Made by a program: the position numbers and the translations under genes. The notes beneath the pieces were generated by a model. That model did no database searches. It saw nothing but the letters and a program-made list of their open reading frames with translations, and was not told the DNA's origin. This document shows positions 9,294-25,796 of a stretch of DNA of 64,000 nucleotides, piece by piece. Origin of the DNA: Ceratodon purpureus (Eukaryota > Streptophyta > Bryopsida > Pseudoditrichales > Ditrichaceae); contig CM026427.1 of assembly GCA_014871385.1 (NCBI GenBank), positions 14,640,930 through 14,704,929 of the forward strand. The letters are read 5' to 3'. The number at the start of each line of letters is the position of its first letter. Position 1 is the stretch's first letter.

Positions 9294-10120
9294 GTTTACA
9301 ATTCCTGTGTTTTCCTTTATTGTATTTGCCTTATTTGCACCATTGGATTTATAAAGCCTATCTAAGTCCTCATGTCTTCTATTATGTCTTATGAGCATAA
9401 TGTATACATATTGCTAGCACAAGTCTCTTCTCTAACCTTTTTTTTTTAAATGTTTTCTATGTAACCCTCACAGAGATCAAGGTTTTGCAAAACTCTTTTC
9501 AGACTTATTTTCCTTCCCCACTACACAAATACCCCCCCGTAGAATCCAAATTCGAAGTCGGAATCGGAAAATAATAATTATTAAGGAAGATATTAACGCT
9601 CTGTTATTATATTCTGCCAATAAAAACAGTCATCTATCAATTCGGATGAAAACTGTGAAAATATTGGATGAGAACATCCAACCGATGGTCGTGGCCTTCG
9701 GCTTTACGATCGATGCCTTCGGCTTTACCGTTTCAAATGTTTATGCGTGGGCTGACTTCCTGGCGTCGCTCTCACTTCGACTAAGGGGCTCCATTGTTTC
9801 CTTACCAAATCAATGGTTTCATTCATTTTTTGCACATTATATCTTTCGGAAATTCATTTCCAATTTCTTTTTTTGTTTTTCTTTATTTGATTTATATATT
9901 TTTATTCTTATTTCATCTAGGGTTTTTTTTTTGATGATTTGGAATATTTATAATAAAAATTATTAAAATCTTAAGTATATTACTACAGCGACTAATCTAG
10001 AAGCCATTATCTTTGGGAATTACCCCAAATCACCTACCACGGTCATAGGTCCCCTACTTGCCATGTAATACAAAAACATCTCAAAATATTCAAATAAATA
10101 GTCAAAAATTCATAAATTTA
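9294..10120. other. Region downstream of the methyltransferase-like gene
   Basis: AT-rich. A duplicated GCCTTCGGCTTTAC lies at about 9694-9730, and a copy of CCACGGTCATAGGTC (10037-10051) matches the two copies left of the ParB-like gene. No gene is seen; the 106-codon ORF at 9646 ends in Phe-rich low complexity and is not called. Confidence 0.5.
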
Positions 10121-10155
10121 GTGCTCACCGCTCACCGCTCACTGCTCACCACTCA
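10121..10155 (+). repeat. Right 7-bp minisatellite (CCGCTCA)5
   Basis: Five heptamers, GTGCTCA, CCGCTCA, CCGCTCA, CTGCTCA and CCACTCA, then CGAGATAGC. Same unit, same orientation and same copy number as the array at 3902-3936. Confidence 0.85.
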
Positions 10156-10185
10156 CGAGATAGCATTTCTGGCAAAACTAATAGT

Positions 10186-10960
10186 AATAGTCTTTTGAGA
10201 ACTCAAGGTGACTTTAAGGATAATTCTATTAAGAAATTTGCAAAGAAAAAAGCCTACGTTGACAAACTTACAAAATAGGAAAGAAAATAAAAATAAACCA
10301 AAATCAAATTTAAAATAAATTTAAAATGAACTTAAAATTTAAAATATGAAAAAATAAAAAAATAAAAAACAAAGATACTTCCATTTGGTACTACTCACTC
10401 ACTCCCTTACTCATTGTATGGAATTCCAATGTTGCTATCTTCACCCTTGAATGAATATTTGTTTTTGAAAAAATAAGGTTCATTTTCTAAAAAGTATAAT
10501 TTTACAATTCTTGTTCTTTTAAAAAATTAAAAATACCTTGAATGGATTAAAAATTGACAAATATGACCTAAAATAATTTTTCATATTTTTGTTTTTTCAT
10601 CCTAAAAACATTCTATTTTTTTATTTTTTTAATTGTTTTTCATAATTATTTATGAACGAACATGCTATCAACCTATAGTAGTCGAGTATCCACTAAAACA
10701 TGAAAACAAAAAGTGTACTGCAATGCAAAAAGACGGCAAGTTGAAGAGTTAAAAAAAAAAAAAACTAATTGAGCATCACAAACAAAGTTCGAGGTGAGGA
10801 GCACCAGCTTGAAAATAAGAATGAATGCCAAAGCCAACGCTATTCTTATACTTCTAAAGGATTAGAGGTCTGAAGGGTTGGAGGGCACTAAAGGCAAGTG
10901 AGTGTTGTATGACATATATAAATAATTAATTAATTTTTTTATTCAAGATGGCAACACCAA
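10186..10960. repeat. Dispersed repeat family R1, copy 1
   Basis: It shares long blocks with 12728-13412: AACTCAAGGTGACTTTAAGG and GCCTACGTTGACAAAC at the left, GGTACTACTCACTCACTCC and CTTCACCCTTGAATGAATAT in the middle, and ATTTATGAACGAACATG then AAGTTCGAGGTG to the right. Poly-A and AT-rich runs separate the blocks. Its class is unknown. Confidence 0.75.
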
Positions 10961-12727
10961 GGAATACAAATCCAATAACACAAGAGGTCCAAAGATTTCA
11001 GTTGATAAATCATTAGTTTGGAGAGTGGTTATTGAAAAACACATGAGGTGTCAAAGTCATAGATGTGATGAGCAAGCACTGCAAGACGTAGTTTCTAATT
11101 GACCTTGATTGATTGCAATAAATGATGATAGTTATAGATCTAAGCGATTGGATTGCGAACGAGCAAATAGACCTCAATAAAGTGTGGGAATCCGTGAACA
11201 CTTTAAAAAATCTACTTGTCACCTTTGATCAAGTAAATCAACAATCATATCAATGGGGTCTATGGCTTGATCAAGTAACCTTGACGTTGGAGCCATTGGA
11301 ACAACAAATTGAAGTCTTGAAGAAAGATATCTCGTTTGTTAAGGTCGTTGCTGAGGGAGGGTTTAAAGAAAGGTTGTCCTCCTTCATAGAGGGTGTTTAG
11401 AACTTGTTTGATCCTACAACACTAGATGAAATTGAAGAAGATAGAAGCGACCGAAAGGAAATTAAAAGGACAACAAGAATCAATACAGAAGCTAAAAAGT
11501 CAAGCAGAGACAATCGCATGATGACTTTAATCTCAAGCTTGTCAACGTGAGGGGAGTTTTGAAGCAAGTCAAATAAGAATTGAGCGCAGGTTTGTCAATC
11601 AAGAAATTGAATAAATAATTGATAACATGTTTTATAGAGTTTTTCATTTTTTCATTTTTTCTCATAGGATGAGTTGAAGCCGGAAATTAGATTTCAAATT
11701 AGCAGCACGTTTTTTTTCCTTATAACAGCTCTGCAAGCTGTAAATGTAATAATTGTTTTTGGACCTAGGTCATCTTTACAAGCCTATCCAGGGCGCCCGG
11801 GGCAGCGATACTTCCCGAATATTGTTGCTAGGGATGTGTAAATATCCCCCTCCTTTGGCAAAACGTTTGAATGGACATCATTCAGTAATTGTAAGCACAT
11901 GTAATGTCAATCATTTATATTTTAGTGCTAAATTGCAGGAGATGCTAGATTGTTGTTTTTTGTTTAGGTTACCATCATTGTACATAACCTTGCAATTAGA
12001 CAATATTGTCAAATTTACAGGACAAGTTCATTTCATGTCACTTGTTCATATAGCAACTAATTCTAATGAAAAAATGGATTTCCTCTAATCTACATATATG
12101 CAGCATGTGCCAAAAGTCAATATGGAGATTCTCTTTGTAGAGGTGTCCAACGATAAGCAACGCTTGATAGACAAGTGCTTACATATAAATTGGAGTTTAG
12201 TTTTTCACAATTATAACAAAGGCCTCACAATAAAAAAACAAAAGCCCCACATTGATAAATCCACTAAAACACCACTAAAAAGAAAATACAACTCACATTA
12301 CAACCTTAAAAAAAAAAAACCGTACATTCAAATCCACTAAAAAGAAAATTGAAAAAAAACTATTGTTCCATGCCACATGTTCACTCACTCCTTCCACTCT
12401 ACTAAACTCTTTTCTACTTCAAAAAAAATAACAAAATTCATGGTATCTTTTAAAAAATCTAGCTTACTTTACAAATGGTTCTATTCACAAATCTATAAAG
12501 CCAATTCCTACATTTACACATCCTCCCAAAAAATAAATTAAAAACGAAATTCCATTTAATACTACTTACTCACTCACTCCTCACATTCCTTCTATTGCAC
12601 TTTGGTTTGAAGAATATAAGTTGGGGTTAGAATTCCACACAAATCTCATTCTCTATTCAACTAACTTCACTCTTTTTGTTATACACAGCTTTATACAATT
12701 AATTTAGAGAATTAAGCAAAATTCATG
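10961..12727. other. AT-rich intergenic DNA with a decayed coiled-coil ORF
   Basis: Positions 11122-11400 encode 92 residues with heptad-like Leu/Gln/Glu spacing. The surrounding sequence has similar composition but stops in every frame, so a relic of a gag-like or structural protein is possible. A second, shorter partial copy of the R1 repeat is visible at about 12440-12620. Nothing else can be supported. Confidence 0.35.
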
Positions 12728-13412
12728 GTAATAGTCTTTTGAAAACTCAAGGTGACTTTAAGGGCAATTCTATTAACAAATCTGCAAAGAAAAAAGCCTA
12801 CGTTGACAAACCTACCAAAAAAAAAAAAAAAAAAAAAAAAAAACCAAAGTAAAATTTAAAATAAAATTAAAATATGAAAAAAAATTAAAAAAAATACTTT
12901 CATTTGGTACTACTCACTCACTCCTTTGCTCATTGTATAAAATTCTAATGTTGCTATCTTCACCCTTGAATGAATATTGATTTTTTTGGTTAAAACAAGG
13001 TTCATCTTCCATAATTTATAATTTTTCAATTTTTGTTTTTCAAAATAAACTGAAATAACCTTAAATGGTTAAAAAATAGACATATACCACATAAATATTT
13101 TTTTATATTTTTTTTTCTCCATCCTAAATATTTTTATTTATTTTTATTTTTATTTTTAGAATTATTTATGAACAAACATGTTGTCAACCTACGGTAGTCA
13201 AGTATTTGCTCAAACAAGAAAAATAAAAACTCTTCTACAATGGAAATGAGCAGCGAGTTGAAGAGTTACAAAAAGCTAATGGAGCATCACTTTGACACAT
13301 TGAAGACAAAGTTCGAGGTGATAATCGCCAGCTTAGAGACAAGAGTGAACGCCGAAGTCGATGCTATATTTATACTCATAAAGGGCTAGAAGGCTGAAGG
13401 ACTAGAGGGATG
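12728..13412. repeat. Dispersed repeat family R1, copy 2
   Basis: Collinear with copy 1 at 10186-10960 over about 650 bp. A 23-nt poly-A tract interrupts it near 12818-12842. The right part encodes short Glu/Lys-rich stretches, as in copy 1, but no intact ORF. Confidence 0.75.
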
Positions 13413-14134
13413 TAAGTGTTGTTTCATTCATTTTCGGGTATACTAGAATGCTCACAATGCTCTAATTCATCATCTTGGTGTCATGTTTGGCACACAGACG
13501 CTGTAGATAGGGCGGTTAGGCCAAGAGACTGGCCTGAGTTGCGGCTAATATACGCTCACATGGGTATTGTCCTTGGGATCCATCTCTCTTCCTATTTGCA
13601 TTAGAATTGATGTTTGTGTTTGGTCTTTCTAAACACATAGTTCGGCAAGATCTGTATGGTTAGTATTGCTATTGGTGTCCACGGAAGGTTGGGAAGGTCA
13701 CGATGCTTGCTAGGTTTTAAACCTTCCAGAAGCAACAGCTATCAGTTGTTCTTCGCGCACACGAAATCTTCACTAGGCACAACTTCTCTCCTAGGCTTCA
13801 TTCTCACACGTACTACAAGGAAATGCTGACCATAACTCGAATGTGTAATGAATTTGCTTCTATCAAGGTCTTACATAGAGGTGAAGGGTTTTCAATGGCA
13901 CTATGACGAAGCATCCTCTCAACTTTCTTAGTATACATCAATTTTAATTACATTGTAGTAAGTTTACAATTGTCTTTATTTACTTGCACCCCAAATGTTA
14001 TAAACAATTTGTATGCACACTTCGTTTTAACGAGTGTTGAGGCAAAAAGTTAAGGCAAATAACGCACTGTGCTATACTTGAAATATCCCTACTTGCTACT
14101 TGGATATTTCAGTTCTAGTTGATTGAAATTCCAA
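13413..14134. other. Unassigned intergenic DNA
   Basis: Moderate base composition compared with the flanking AT-rich repeats. Short ORFs only, with no recognisable domain, RNA gene or repeat. Confidence 0.4.
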
Positions 14135-14600
14135 TGATGCTACCATTTGTTGATAGCAGGTTCCATCACTTTAACAAACATTTTTCTTTTTTTAAAACAA
14201 TAAGGTTTGTCTCCCAAAAACTAATCTTCCAAATTTCATTTAAAAAAAATAAATAAAAAAAAAAAAAAAAAAAAAAAAAACTAAGACCAGATTTAAATAG
14301 ATTAAAAATTAAGCAAATATCACATAAAATAATTTCTTACATTTTTGTTTTTCCTTCCTTAAAATTTCCAATTTTTATTTTTATTTTTAAAATTATTTAT
14401 AAACGAACCTGGTATCAATGTACGGTAGTCAAGTATATCCTAAAACATGAATAACAAAAACCCTGCTGCAGAATTAAACTAAATATGGTATCTTTTAAAA
14501 AATCATAGTGACTTTAAGAATAACCCTATTCACAAACCCACTAAAAGAAACAAATTTTAAATAGAAAATAAAAAATAAAAAATAAAATTCCATTTGATAT
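14135..14600. repeat. Dispersed repeat family R1, diverged partial copy 3
   Basis: It keeps the AATTATTTATAAACGAACC, CGGTAGTCAAGTAT and GGTATCTTTTAAAAAATC blocks seen in the other two copies but lacks the left part. A long poly-A tract lies at 14243-14280. Confidence 0.6.
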
Positions 14601-14816
14601 CACTCACTGAATATAAAAACAAAAATAAAAACCAAAAAAAAAATTTAAAAAAAAATAACGAAAATATAACATAAGTATAAAAAAAATACAAAAGATATAA
14701 AATAAAAAAATATAAATAGAATAAAAAATATTTAAAATATTTAAAAATACTAAATCATAAAATTCCATTCGTCCTCACTCCCATATTAGGGTTAGGGTTC
14801 CACCCGAATTCATGGA

Positions 14817-14884
14817 ATGTAAGTTATCCAGGGTGGTCCACCTGTGCATTCCATCTCATTTGGACCACCCTGGATAACTTACAT
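14817..14884. repeat. Perfect 24-bp inverted repeat with a 20-nt loop
   Basis: The left arm 14817-14840 ends in CCAGGGTGGTCCA and the right arm 14861-14884 begins TGGACCACCCTGG; they are exact reverse complements over 24 bp. The loop is 14841-14860. It may be a tiny foldback MITE or a hairpin RNA precursor. No target duplication is evident. Confidence 0.9.
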
Positions 14885-19627
<4,743 letters not shown>

Positions 19628-21176
19628 GTCACTCTTTCAGCTCCTGTACAATGAGACATGATTTAGAAGCAACTTTGTTTGCACGCGGGAGTTAGTGTGA
19701 GAAAAGGGGTCTGTTGTTCTAGACACAGAACTCTTTCTCTTATTGCAGGAGTTTGTTTGTAAATTGATTATTTGATTATTGACTGTCAATTTTGTCGCCC
19801 TTATATAAACGGGTATACTCAACAGTTAGGTTCTTGCTAAAGTAGCATGTTCGAGAGGAGGTAGTCGTTAAGCTCTTATTTCACTTCAGACAATGTGGCA
19901 TAACGTTCTCCATAGTAGTGGTGTCAAGAACGCCATAGGTAATAAAGTACACGCGTTTGAGAATTGCGTGAAGAAAGTTTCATGAGAAAGGAGTTTCAGT
20001 TGTTTGGATTTTTCTACACTCTGATCTTGATCATTATCAGCCTATGCAATCAATCACATCCTAATGGATTATGTGACACGCCAAATAGGTTTAGTATCAC
20101 TTAACAATTCAAAATTGACAACTCAAAATTGCACCGATGTTTTAGCCTCCCAGTTGAAGAGGTACACTGAAAAGAGCATTGCCCAGCGCAATCTTGCTGT
20201 GAAACCCATACATGTAGTTCAGACGGAGTGGATCAATAGGTTGCAACTTTAGATAAGACTTACATAACTTTGAAAAAATTCACAAATGTGTTACGGTAGC
20301 CTGAGCTACGTTAAGAATAAGCAGATAAATTTAGAATGTCGTGCAGCAGATCCGTACTCATCACACCTATTTTTGTAAAACAGGATGATGCGTGCAAATT
20401 ATCATTTTACTCCCCGTTACGTTCTGGAGTTGGAACAACTTGCAATCCGATTCCAACAGGATTGAAGATTGAGCGCAACCTTTACACAGCGATTTTTGCA
20501 AGTAGAGATTGACCAAATAACTTAGGGCACTTGAAGTGAAAAACTCAGAACTTATTCCAGACAGCAAAGACGAGGCATTGAGCATGACAATTAGTACAGA
20601 AAGTGAGGTCTTAACATTCACAGAAGTCTCTGATCCTTATCGAATTTTCATGTCTCAGGGTAAGCATACTTCGGATCTTTGACTTTTTGGTAACCAGACT
20701 TTATGTTCCAGCAATTTTAATGAAAATGGTTGAGGATCTAAGATAATGTGGCCGTCTTCACTTTTTCTAGGATTTCTTGTCTAACCCATCAACAATTGCT
20801 TGTGAACTCAAACTATCTCCCCAAATCTCTACCGTAAGCATATTCTATCTGTTGGTTAACAAAGAGCCACATGCCTAAGATCTAAAAAGCAAACAACCCA
20901 GGATTTCAGGTAATCAGCCGTGTCATTGGTTCCTCTCGTAAATTGTTTTACGAATGAAGGGTTTCGTAAAAGTCTCCGCTAACTAACCTGCAGCTTGAAA
21001 AATCGTGAATGAGTCTCGAATGCCAGGCTACCAACTCATACCATGTCACACGTCTCAGCTACAAAGTGAAGAGCTGGAGCAGCATGATCTATACATTGGA
21101 AACTAAAGTGGCCGCTTGAGATCTCAAAATTCTCCATCATATCGATCGTGTCGTGACAAACGATGACGGAAGTTCC
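19628..21176. other. Convergent intergenic region between PECT and BTB1
   Basis: It contains the 3' ends of both genes. The ORFs at 20064 (+) and 20367 (-) are short, with no recognisable domain or splice context. No repeat or RNA gene was identified. Confidence 0.5.
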
Positions 21177-22454
21177 TCAAAATGGGTCCAATAGCAGATG
21201 TGTATCTGTACGTTTCTCTGCTTGTGAGATCAGGTGCTTCACCCACATTGAGTGAACATCTGATAAATCATAATCTGCTTGGTGAGCTGGATCATCTTGA
21301 CTGCTGAGCCAAGAACGAAAAATCTCCTCCTGTTCAGCATAAGGTAAGCCCATGATAAATCTGAATAACAATGTCGAACTAAGTGGAGTTTCAGGTTTAA
21401 AGTTATCAGCTGTCAAAATCCAATTCCATCGACGAAACAAAGCAAGCCGCTCCGCCGTTTTCAAGAACAACTGCCCGCTCAAAACGTCCTGAAAGATTGT
21501 GCATATTATCATTTTAGCCCAGCTCCGCTCAATAGTCTTTCGTCTGCCAACCAAGCATTGAAACTTCGACTGCAGAAGTGGCGCAATATCTCCATCCCGC
21601 AAAACAATCTCCACCAACTTCTGAGCAGAGCGAGCCCCTCGCAATGTACTGAAAAGCCAACAGACTTTTCCAGTTTGCTGAAGAAGCATGGCTTCTTCTT
21701 GACAACCATTCTTGATTGAATTCAGAGTATTTTTCAAGTCACCTGTAACAAGGTCAAGGGCAGCCGGTTGAAGCTTGCGAATTTTGCCAGGTCCGGAAGC
21801 ACCCACAACAGCGTTAAACGCTACTGTAAAGACCTCTTGGCTTTTTCTCCTTGACTTCAGAGTGTTAGAGCTAGCTCCCTCCAAGGAGCGGCTCAGCATG
21901 CTATACAACAAACCCAAAAGTTTTCTCTGCCTTTCCTCTCCATTCGAGTCCACCTGTAAACGCCGACACAAGTCGCTCGTGGACTCGGTGGTATAAAGCT
22001 GCCCAGAAGCGTAAAAGCTACGAACCTGCTCTTCTTCCTCCTCAGACCACGGTACTGATGCAAGATACCGAACGCCAATATCCATAACTTCATCATACTG
22101 TATCTGTGATGCAACCTTGAGAAGCTGGATGCAATCATCCACGCTCACAATCTCTGCGCAGGGAGAATACATGCGAGTGAAGCACTCCCGGTAGAATCGC
22201 ACCTCCGTGTGGGCTACAAGATAAAACTCTCCCTGCATCTGCTCAGACATCCACCTCTCGCTCATGCACGCCTCAAAGTACCTGCTGCATTCTCGAAGCT
22301 TGGATGACTCCGCACGTATCTGCACTCGATCAGGCTCTTGATCACTCAGTCTGCGACGCTTCCTGGCGACGTCTCCCTGGTCATGATCCATGGTGGACGT
22401 GGGCCGCGTCAAGATGATGGTCACATCATCCCACTTGAACCGAGCCTTCTCCAT
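21177..22454 (-). CDS. BTB/POZ domain protein, At3g05675-like (BTB1)
   Basis: Single exon, 425 residues, with an ATG at 22452-22454; a further in-frame TTG upstream is not used. The BTB fold spans residues ~10-131: strand DDVTIILT, then LRECSRYFEACMSERW at 53-68, then CIQLLKVASQIQYD at 108-121. A helical BACK-like C-terminal half follows. A basic insert (RKRRRLSDQE, 31-40) sits inside the BTB domain and looks like a nuclear signal. Arabidopsis relatives are single-exon-like BTB proteins of about 440-550 residues thought to be CUL3 adaptors; that role is inferred here. The leader has a splice-acceptor-like ATTGCAG just before the start codon, so a 5'UTR intron is possible. It shares this domain plan with BTB2, BTB3 and BTB4. 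Confidence 0.9.
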   Translation of the reverse strand: MEKARFKWDDVTIILTRPTSTMDHDQGDVARKRRRLSDQEPDRVQIRAESSKLRECSRYFEACMSERWMSEQMQGEFYLVAHTEVRFYRECFTRMYSPCAEIVSVDDCIQLLKVASQIQYDEVMDIGVRYLASVPWSEEEEEQVRSFYASGQLYTTESTSDLCRRLQVDSNGEERQRKLLGLLYSMLSRSLEGASSNTLKSRRKSQEVFTVAFNAVVGASGPGKIRKLQPAALDLVTGDLKNTLNSIKNGCQEEAMLLQQTGKVCWLFSTLRGARSAQKLVEIVLRDGDIAPLLQSKFQCLVGRRKTIERSWAKMIICTIFQDVLSGQLFLKTAERLALFRRWNWILTADNFKPETPLSSTLLFRFIMGLPYAEQEEIFRSWLSSQDDPAHQADYDLSDVHSMWVKHLISQAEKRTDTHLLLDPF

Positions 22455-23344
22455 CTTGCCCTGCAATGATCACTGCTCTCTAAATCGCAGACTAAGATGA
22501 TGAAACCAAGCAAATTGCTAGTACAGTGATCTACAGTCTGCAATTACAATTAAGATGTACAGACTACAGACTACCGACTACAGATGTGCAGACAATGTGA
22601 GTGAACCTTAAACAATCTTTACTTGTTTCCGCACTGGAATCTGCATCTCATGAGTTAGCAGCATGGACTCTCATTGTGCCTCGGAGGTTGCTTTCATCAA
22701 GTTCGAGAGGTTGATGAAGGAAACATGGGCGATAGTTTTAATCGGGAAGCTGCATGGTTGTAAAGGAACATAATTAGCTTTTGAAGGAACAGAACTTAGA
22801 AGATGATGGGAATAGTTTTTATTTATTTTGATTTTGTAGTTTATTTATTTTTATTTTTGTGTTTTGCTTCACTATTTGAGTTTACAAATGGATTTTCTGA
22901 GTCGGTTGTCACCGAGTTTGTGAACTTTAAATAGTATCAACGACCTAGCACTTGGGTTTGGAGGAGCTCGGTTGGAAGTAATGTTTTAAAATAATATTTC
23001 AAAAGTTAAAAAAAATCAGCCGTCATAGACTAAAATTTGCTAAAATTTAATGTCTCACTATATGTTCATAAATTATTTTTTATTTTTTATTTTTTTGATA
23101 TTGTAAATATGGAAAAAAAAAAAAAAAATGTTTTTTTGCAATTTGTTTATTTTCAGTCTCTTTAAGACTATTTTAAACATATCTTTTTGTAAAAATTAAA
23201 ACTAAAAAATTAAAATTTTAGAAGATGAACCTTAGTTTCCAAAAACAAAATAAAAATATTTTTTCAAAAGTGGATGAACCTACTATCTTTTATAGTAATA
23301 GAAACAGACAATCAATCAATGACCATATTTGTTGTATTGAGACT
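22455..23344. other. Upstream region of BTB1 and AT-rich DNA
   Basis: The first 250 bp should contain the BTB1 promoter, with repeated TACAGACTAC-type motifs at 22555-22590. From 22790 the sequence becomes low-complexity T/A-rich. No gene is seen. Confidence 0.4.
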
Positions 23345-23785
23345 TTTTGCTTGATTATGAGAGATAATGGTCATTGTTGAAAAATTTAGTTAAAAAACTA
23401 AAAAAAATTATAACCAAAAATAGATAATACTCAAATAGTGATCCTATAATAAAACTTTAAAAGTTTGTATTGTTATCTATTAATTAAAATTTATGAGCAA
23501 AGAGATGAAGCGGTATATCTTCGAGCGGAGGATAAAAATGAGATTGCAAAAAGTCTCAATATAACAAATATGGTGTTATTAAAAAAACATGATCTTAGCT
23601 TTACAAACATAATACAAAACTTATTAATAGTCACAATACAAAACTTAGTAATAGTGCATTTCACTTGTGTCGTTGATAATAACTATTAGTTTGATAAATA
23701 TATTGTAATTTGTATCCTAAAAAATAGCCACTTACTTGACGATAGTTTACACTGTCAAATAGGAACAATGAGACTTTTCCAGCCG
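23345..23785. repeat. Repeat family R2, copy 1
   Basis: Shares AATGGTCATTGTTGAAAAAT, AAAGAGATGAAGCGGT, AATGAGATTGCAAAAAGTCT and AATAGCCACTTACTTGAC, in this order, with two further copies downstream. Any coding potential (ORF 23465-23689) is broken in the other copies. Confidence 0.75.
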
Positions 23786-23789
23786 GTTT

Positions 23790-24075
23790 AAAGGAGAAAA
23801 GTCCACACAGAAAACAAATTGAAGGGACTGATTGCTTCTGACACTTTAAGAAACAGAAATATTTTTATTTAACATGGAAGCTTAGAGCTGAATATATAAA
23901 TAATACTAAAGATCTCTAAGCCGCTAGAAAAACTAGTAGGAAAACAAAGGCAAAGCCTCCCAAAACGCATCATACTAGAATACTGCTATTAGATTGCCAA
24001 ACTGGAGCTAAATCTTTAATCAACTCCTATCAACCTCCACTACCATCCACAGCCTTCAACCTGCAGCTTCCATTG
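23790..24075 (-). pseudogene. Detached copy of a BTB-gene 3' flank (gene relic)
   Basis: This block parallels 28920-29150, the sequence just 3' of BTB2: AAAACAAATTGAAGGG, AACATGGAAGCTTAGAGCTG and CAACTCCTATCAACCTCCAC occur in the same order and close to the same spacing, followed by ACCATCCACAGCC and CAACCTGCAGCT. The homology stops at about 24075, where the BTB coding region would begin, and repeat DNA follows. It is either the remnant of a lost fifth BTB gene or a partial segmental duplication. Confidence 0.75.
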
Positions 24076-24204
24076 CTTGTTATATTGAGACTTTTTGCTT
24101 GTATAGTAATAGAAATAGACAACCAATTAATGACCATATTTGTTATATTGAGACTTTTTCCTTGTAATATTGAGACTTTTTGCTTGTAATATTAAGACTT
24201 TTTG

Positions 24205-24625
24205 GTTGATTATGAGACATAATGGTCATTGTTGAAAAATTTATTTAAAAATTAAAAAATATTAAAATCAAAAATAAATAATACTGATATAGTTATTCTA
24301 TAATAAAACTTTATAAATTTGTGTTGTTATCTATTAATAAAAAATTATTAGTAAAGAGATGAAGCGGTGAGCGGTTTATCCTCGAGTTGAGGATAAAAAT
24401 GAGATTGCAAAAGGTCTCAATATACCGGATATATGGTGTTATTAAGAAAACATGATCATAACTTTACAAAAATAGATTGTTATAGTTTCAAGTGCATTAC
24501 ACTTCCCTATCATTGATAATAACTACTAATTTGAGAGATATGTATTGTAATTTTTATTCTAAAAAATAGCCACTTACTTGACAATAGTTTACACTGACAA
24601 ATCAAATAGTGACAATGACACTTTT
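24205..24625. repeat. Repeat family R2, copy 2
   Basis: Same block order as copy 1. The stretch before it (about 24076-24200) contains short tandem variants of TTATATTGAGACTTTTTGCTTG. Confidence 0.75.
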
Positions 24626-24929
24626 CTAGTCTATCATGTCATGTTGGACCTTGGTTTGAGCCGCTATTTTTACGACATTTATATCAAATTAGATAACTAC
24701 ATGATTGGCATCAATATCTGTATACTTTGTATGCTGCTGCATGTGGAGCCTATATTCACATTTTGTTTGTTAAGCCACTCTTTTTGTCATATTTATTCAA
24801 AATCAGATAACTACTGATTCGCATCACAATTTGAAACCAGATAACTACTTATTGGCATCACAATTTGTACACTTTGGATGCTACTACTAATGTTGTCACA
24901 TCTAAGGTAAAAGGACTGAATGTTCATTA

Positions 24930-25345
24930 TGTTTTCAGACTGAATGTTCATTATTGAAAATTTTATTTAAAATATAAAAATAAATAAAAACCAAAAATAA
25001 ATAATACTCAAATAGTGATCCTATAATAAAACTTTACAAGTTTGTGTTGTTATCTATCAATAAAAATTTATTAGCAAAGAGATGAAGCGGTTTATCCTTG
25101 AGTCCAAAATGAGATTGCAAAAAGTCTCAATATAACGAATATGGTGTTATTAAAAAGACTTGATCTTAGCTTTACAAAAATAAATTGTTACAATTATAAG
25201 TGCATTTCACTTGTATCATTGATAATAATTATAAATTTGAGAAATATGTATATTGTAATTTGTATTCTAAAAAATAGCCACTTACTTGACGATAGTTTAC
25301 ACTGAGTGACAAATCAAATAGTAATAATGACACTTTTCACTTGTA
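24930..25345. repeat. Repeat family R2, copy 3
   Basis: Same block order as copies 1 and 2. Between copies 2 and 3, and after copy 3, motifs such as GATTCGCATCACAATTTG recur (24815, 25352, 25408), suggesting a longer tandem array that has decayed. Confidence 0.75.
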
Positions 25346-25796
25346 TCATTTCACAATTTGAAACCAGATACTGATTCGCATCACACTTTAAAACAAGATA
25401 ACTACTGATTCGCATCACAATTTGTATACATTAGGTAAAAAATGACCTCACAAAGGGGCCCTCTAAGACAGCCCAGGTTAGGATAACCTAACCCTTCTGC
25501 TGCTGACAGCGGATGCCAGAAATGTTACCCGCACAGTTAAGAGGAGTCCTAGCTAGCGTTGACGTGGTTGAGGTTGAATGGTTGAATATTTAGACTGTGC
25601 TAAAGTGTGACTCCTTCCTTTAATACGATGCCAAATATCCCTACAAACACAAGCTACGAGGCTTGGAATCTGTGCGCAACAACTGTGCTTGCTGTCAGCC
25701 TTGACAGTGGAGTAAATCAGCCCACACGCGCTTCCTCGAGGTGATTGATTTGAACCCCCGTTGTTTAGCACTTATGTACACTTTTAATTTTTTGAT

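Noticed and set aside
14784..14798. TTAGGGTTAGGG-like string resembling telomere repeats
   Set aside because: Only two units, in AT-rich repeat DNA; too short for an interstitial telomere array.
24360..24376. GCGGTGAGCGG resembling the inverted heptamer minisatellite
   Set aside because: Only two partial units inside repeat R2; not linked to the arrays that flank the ParB-like block.
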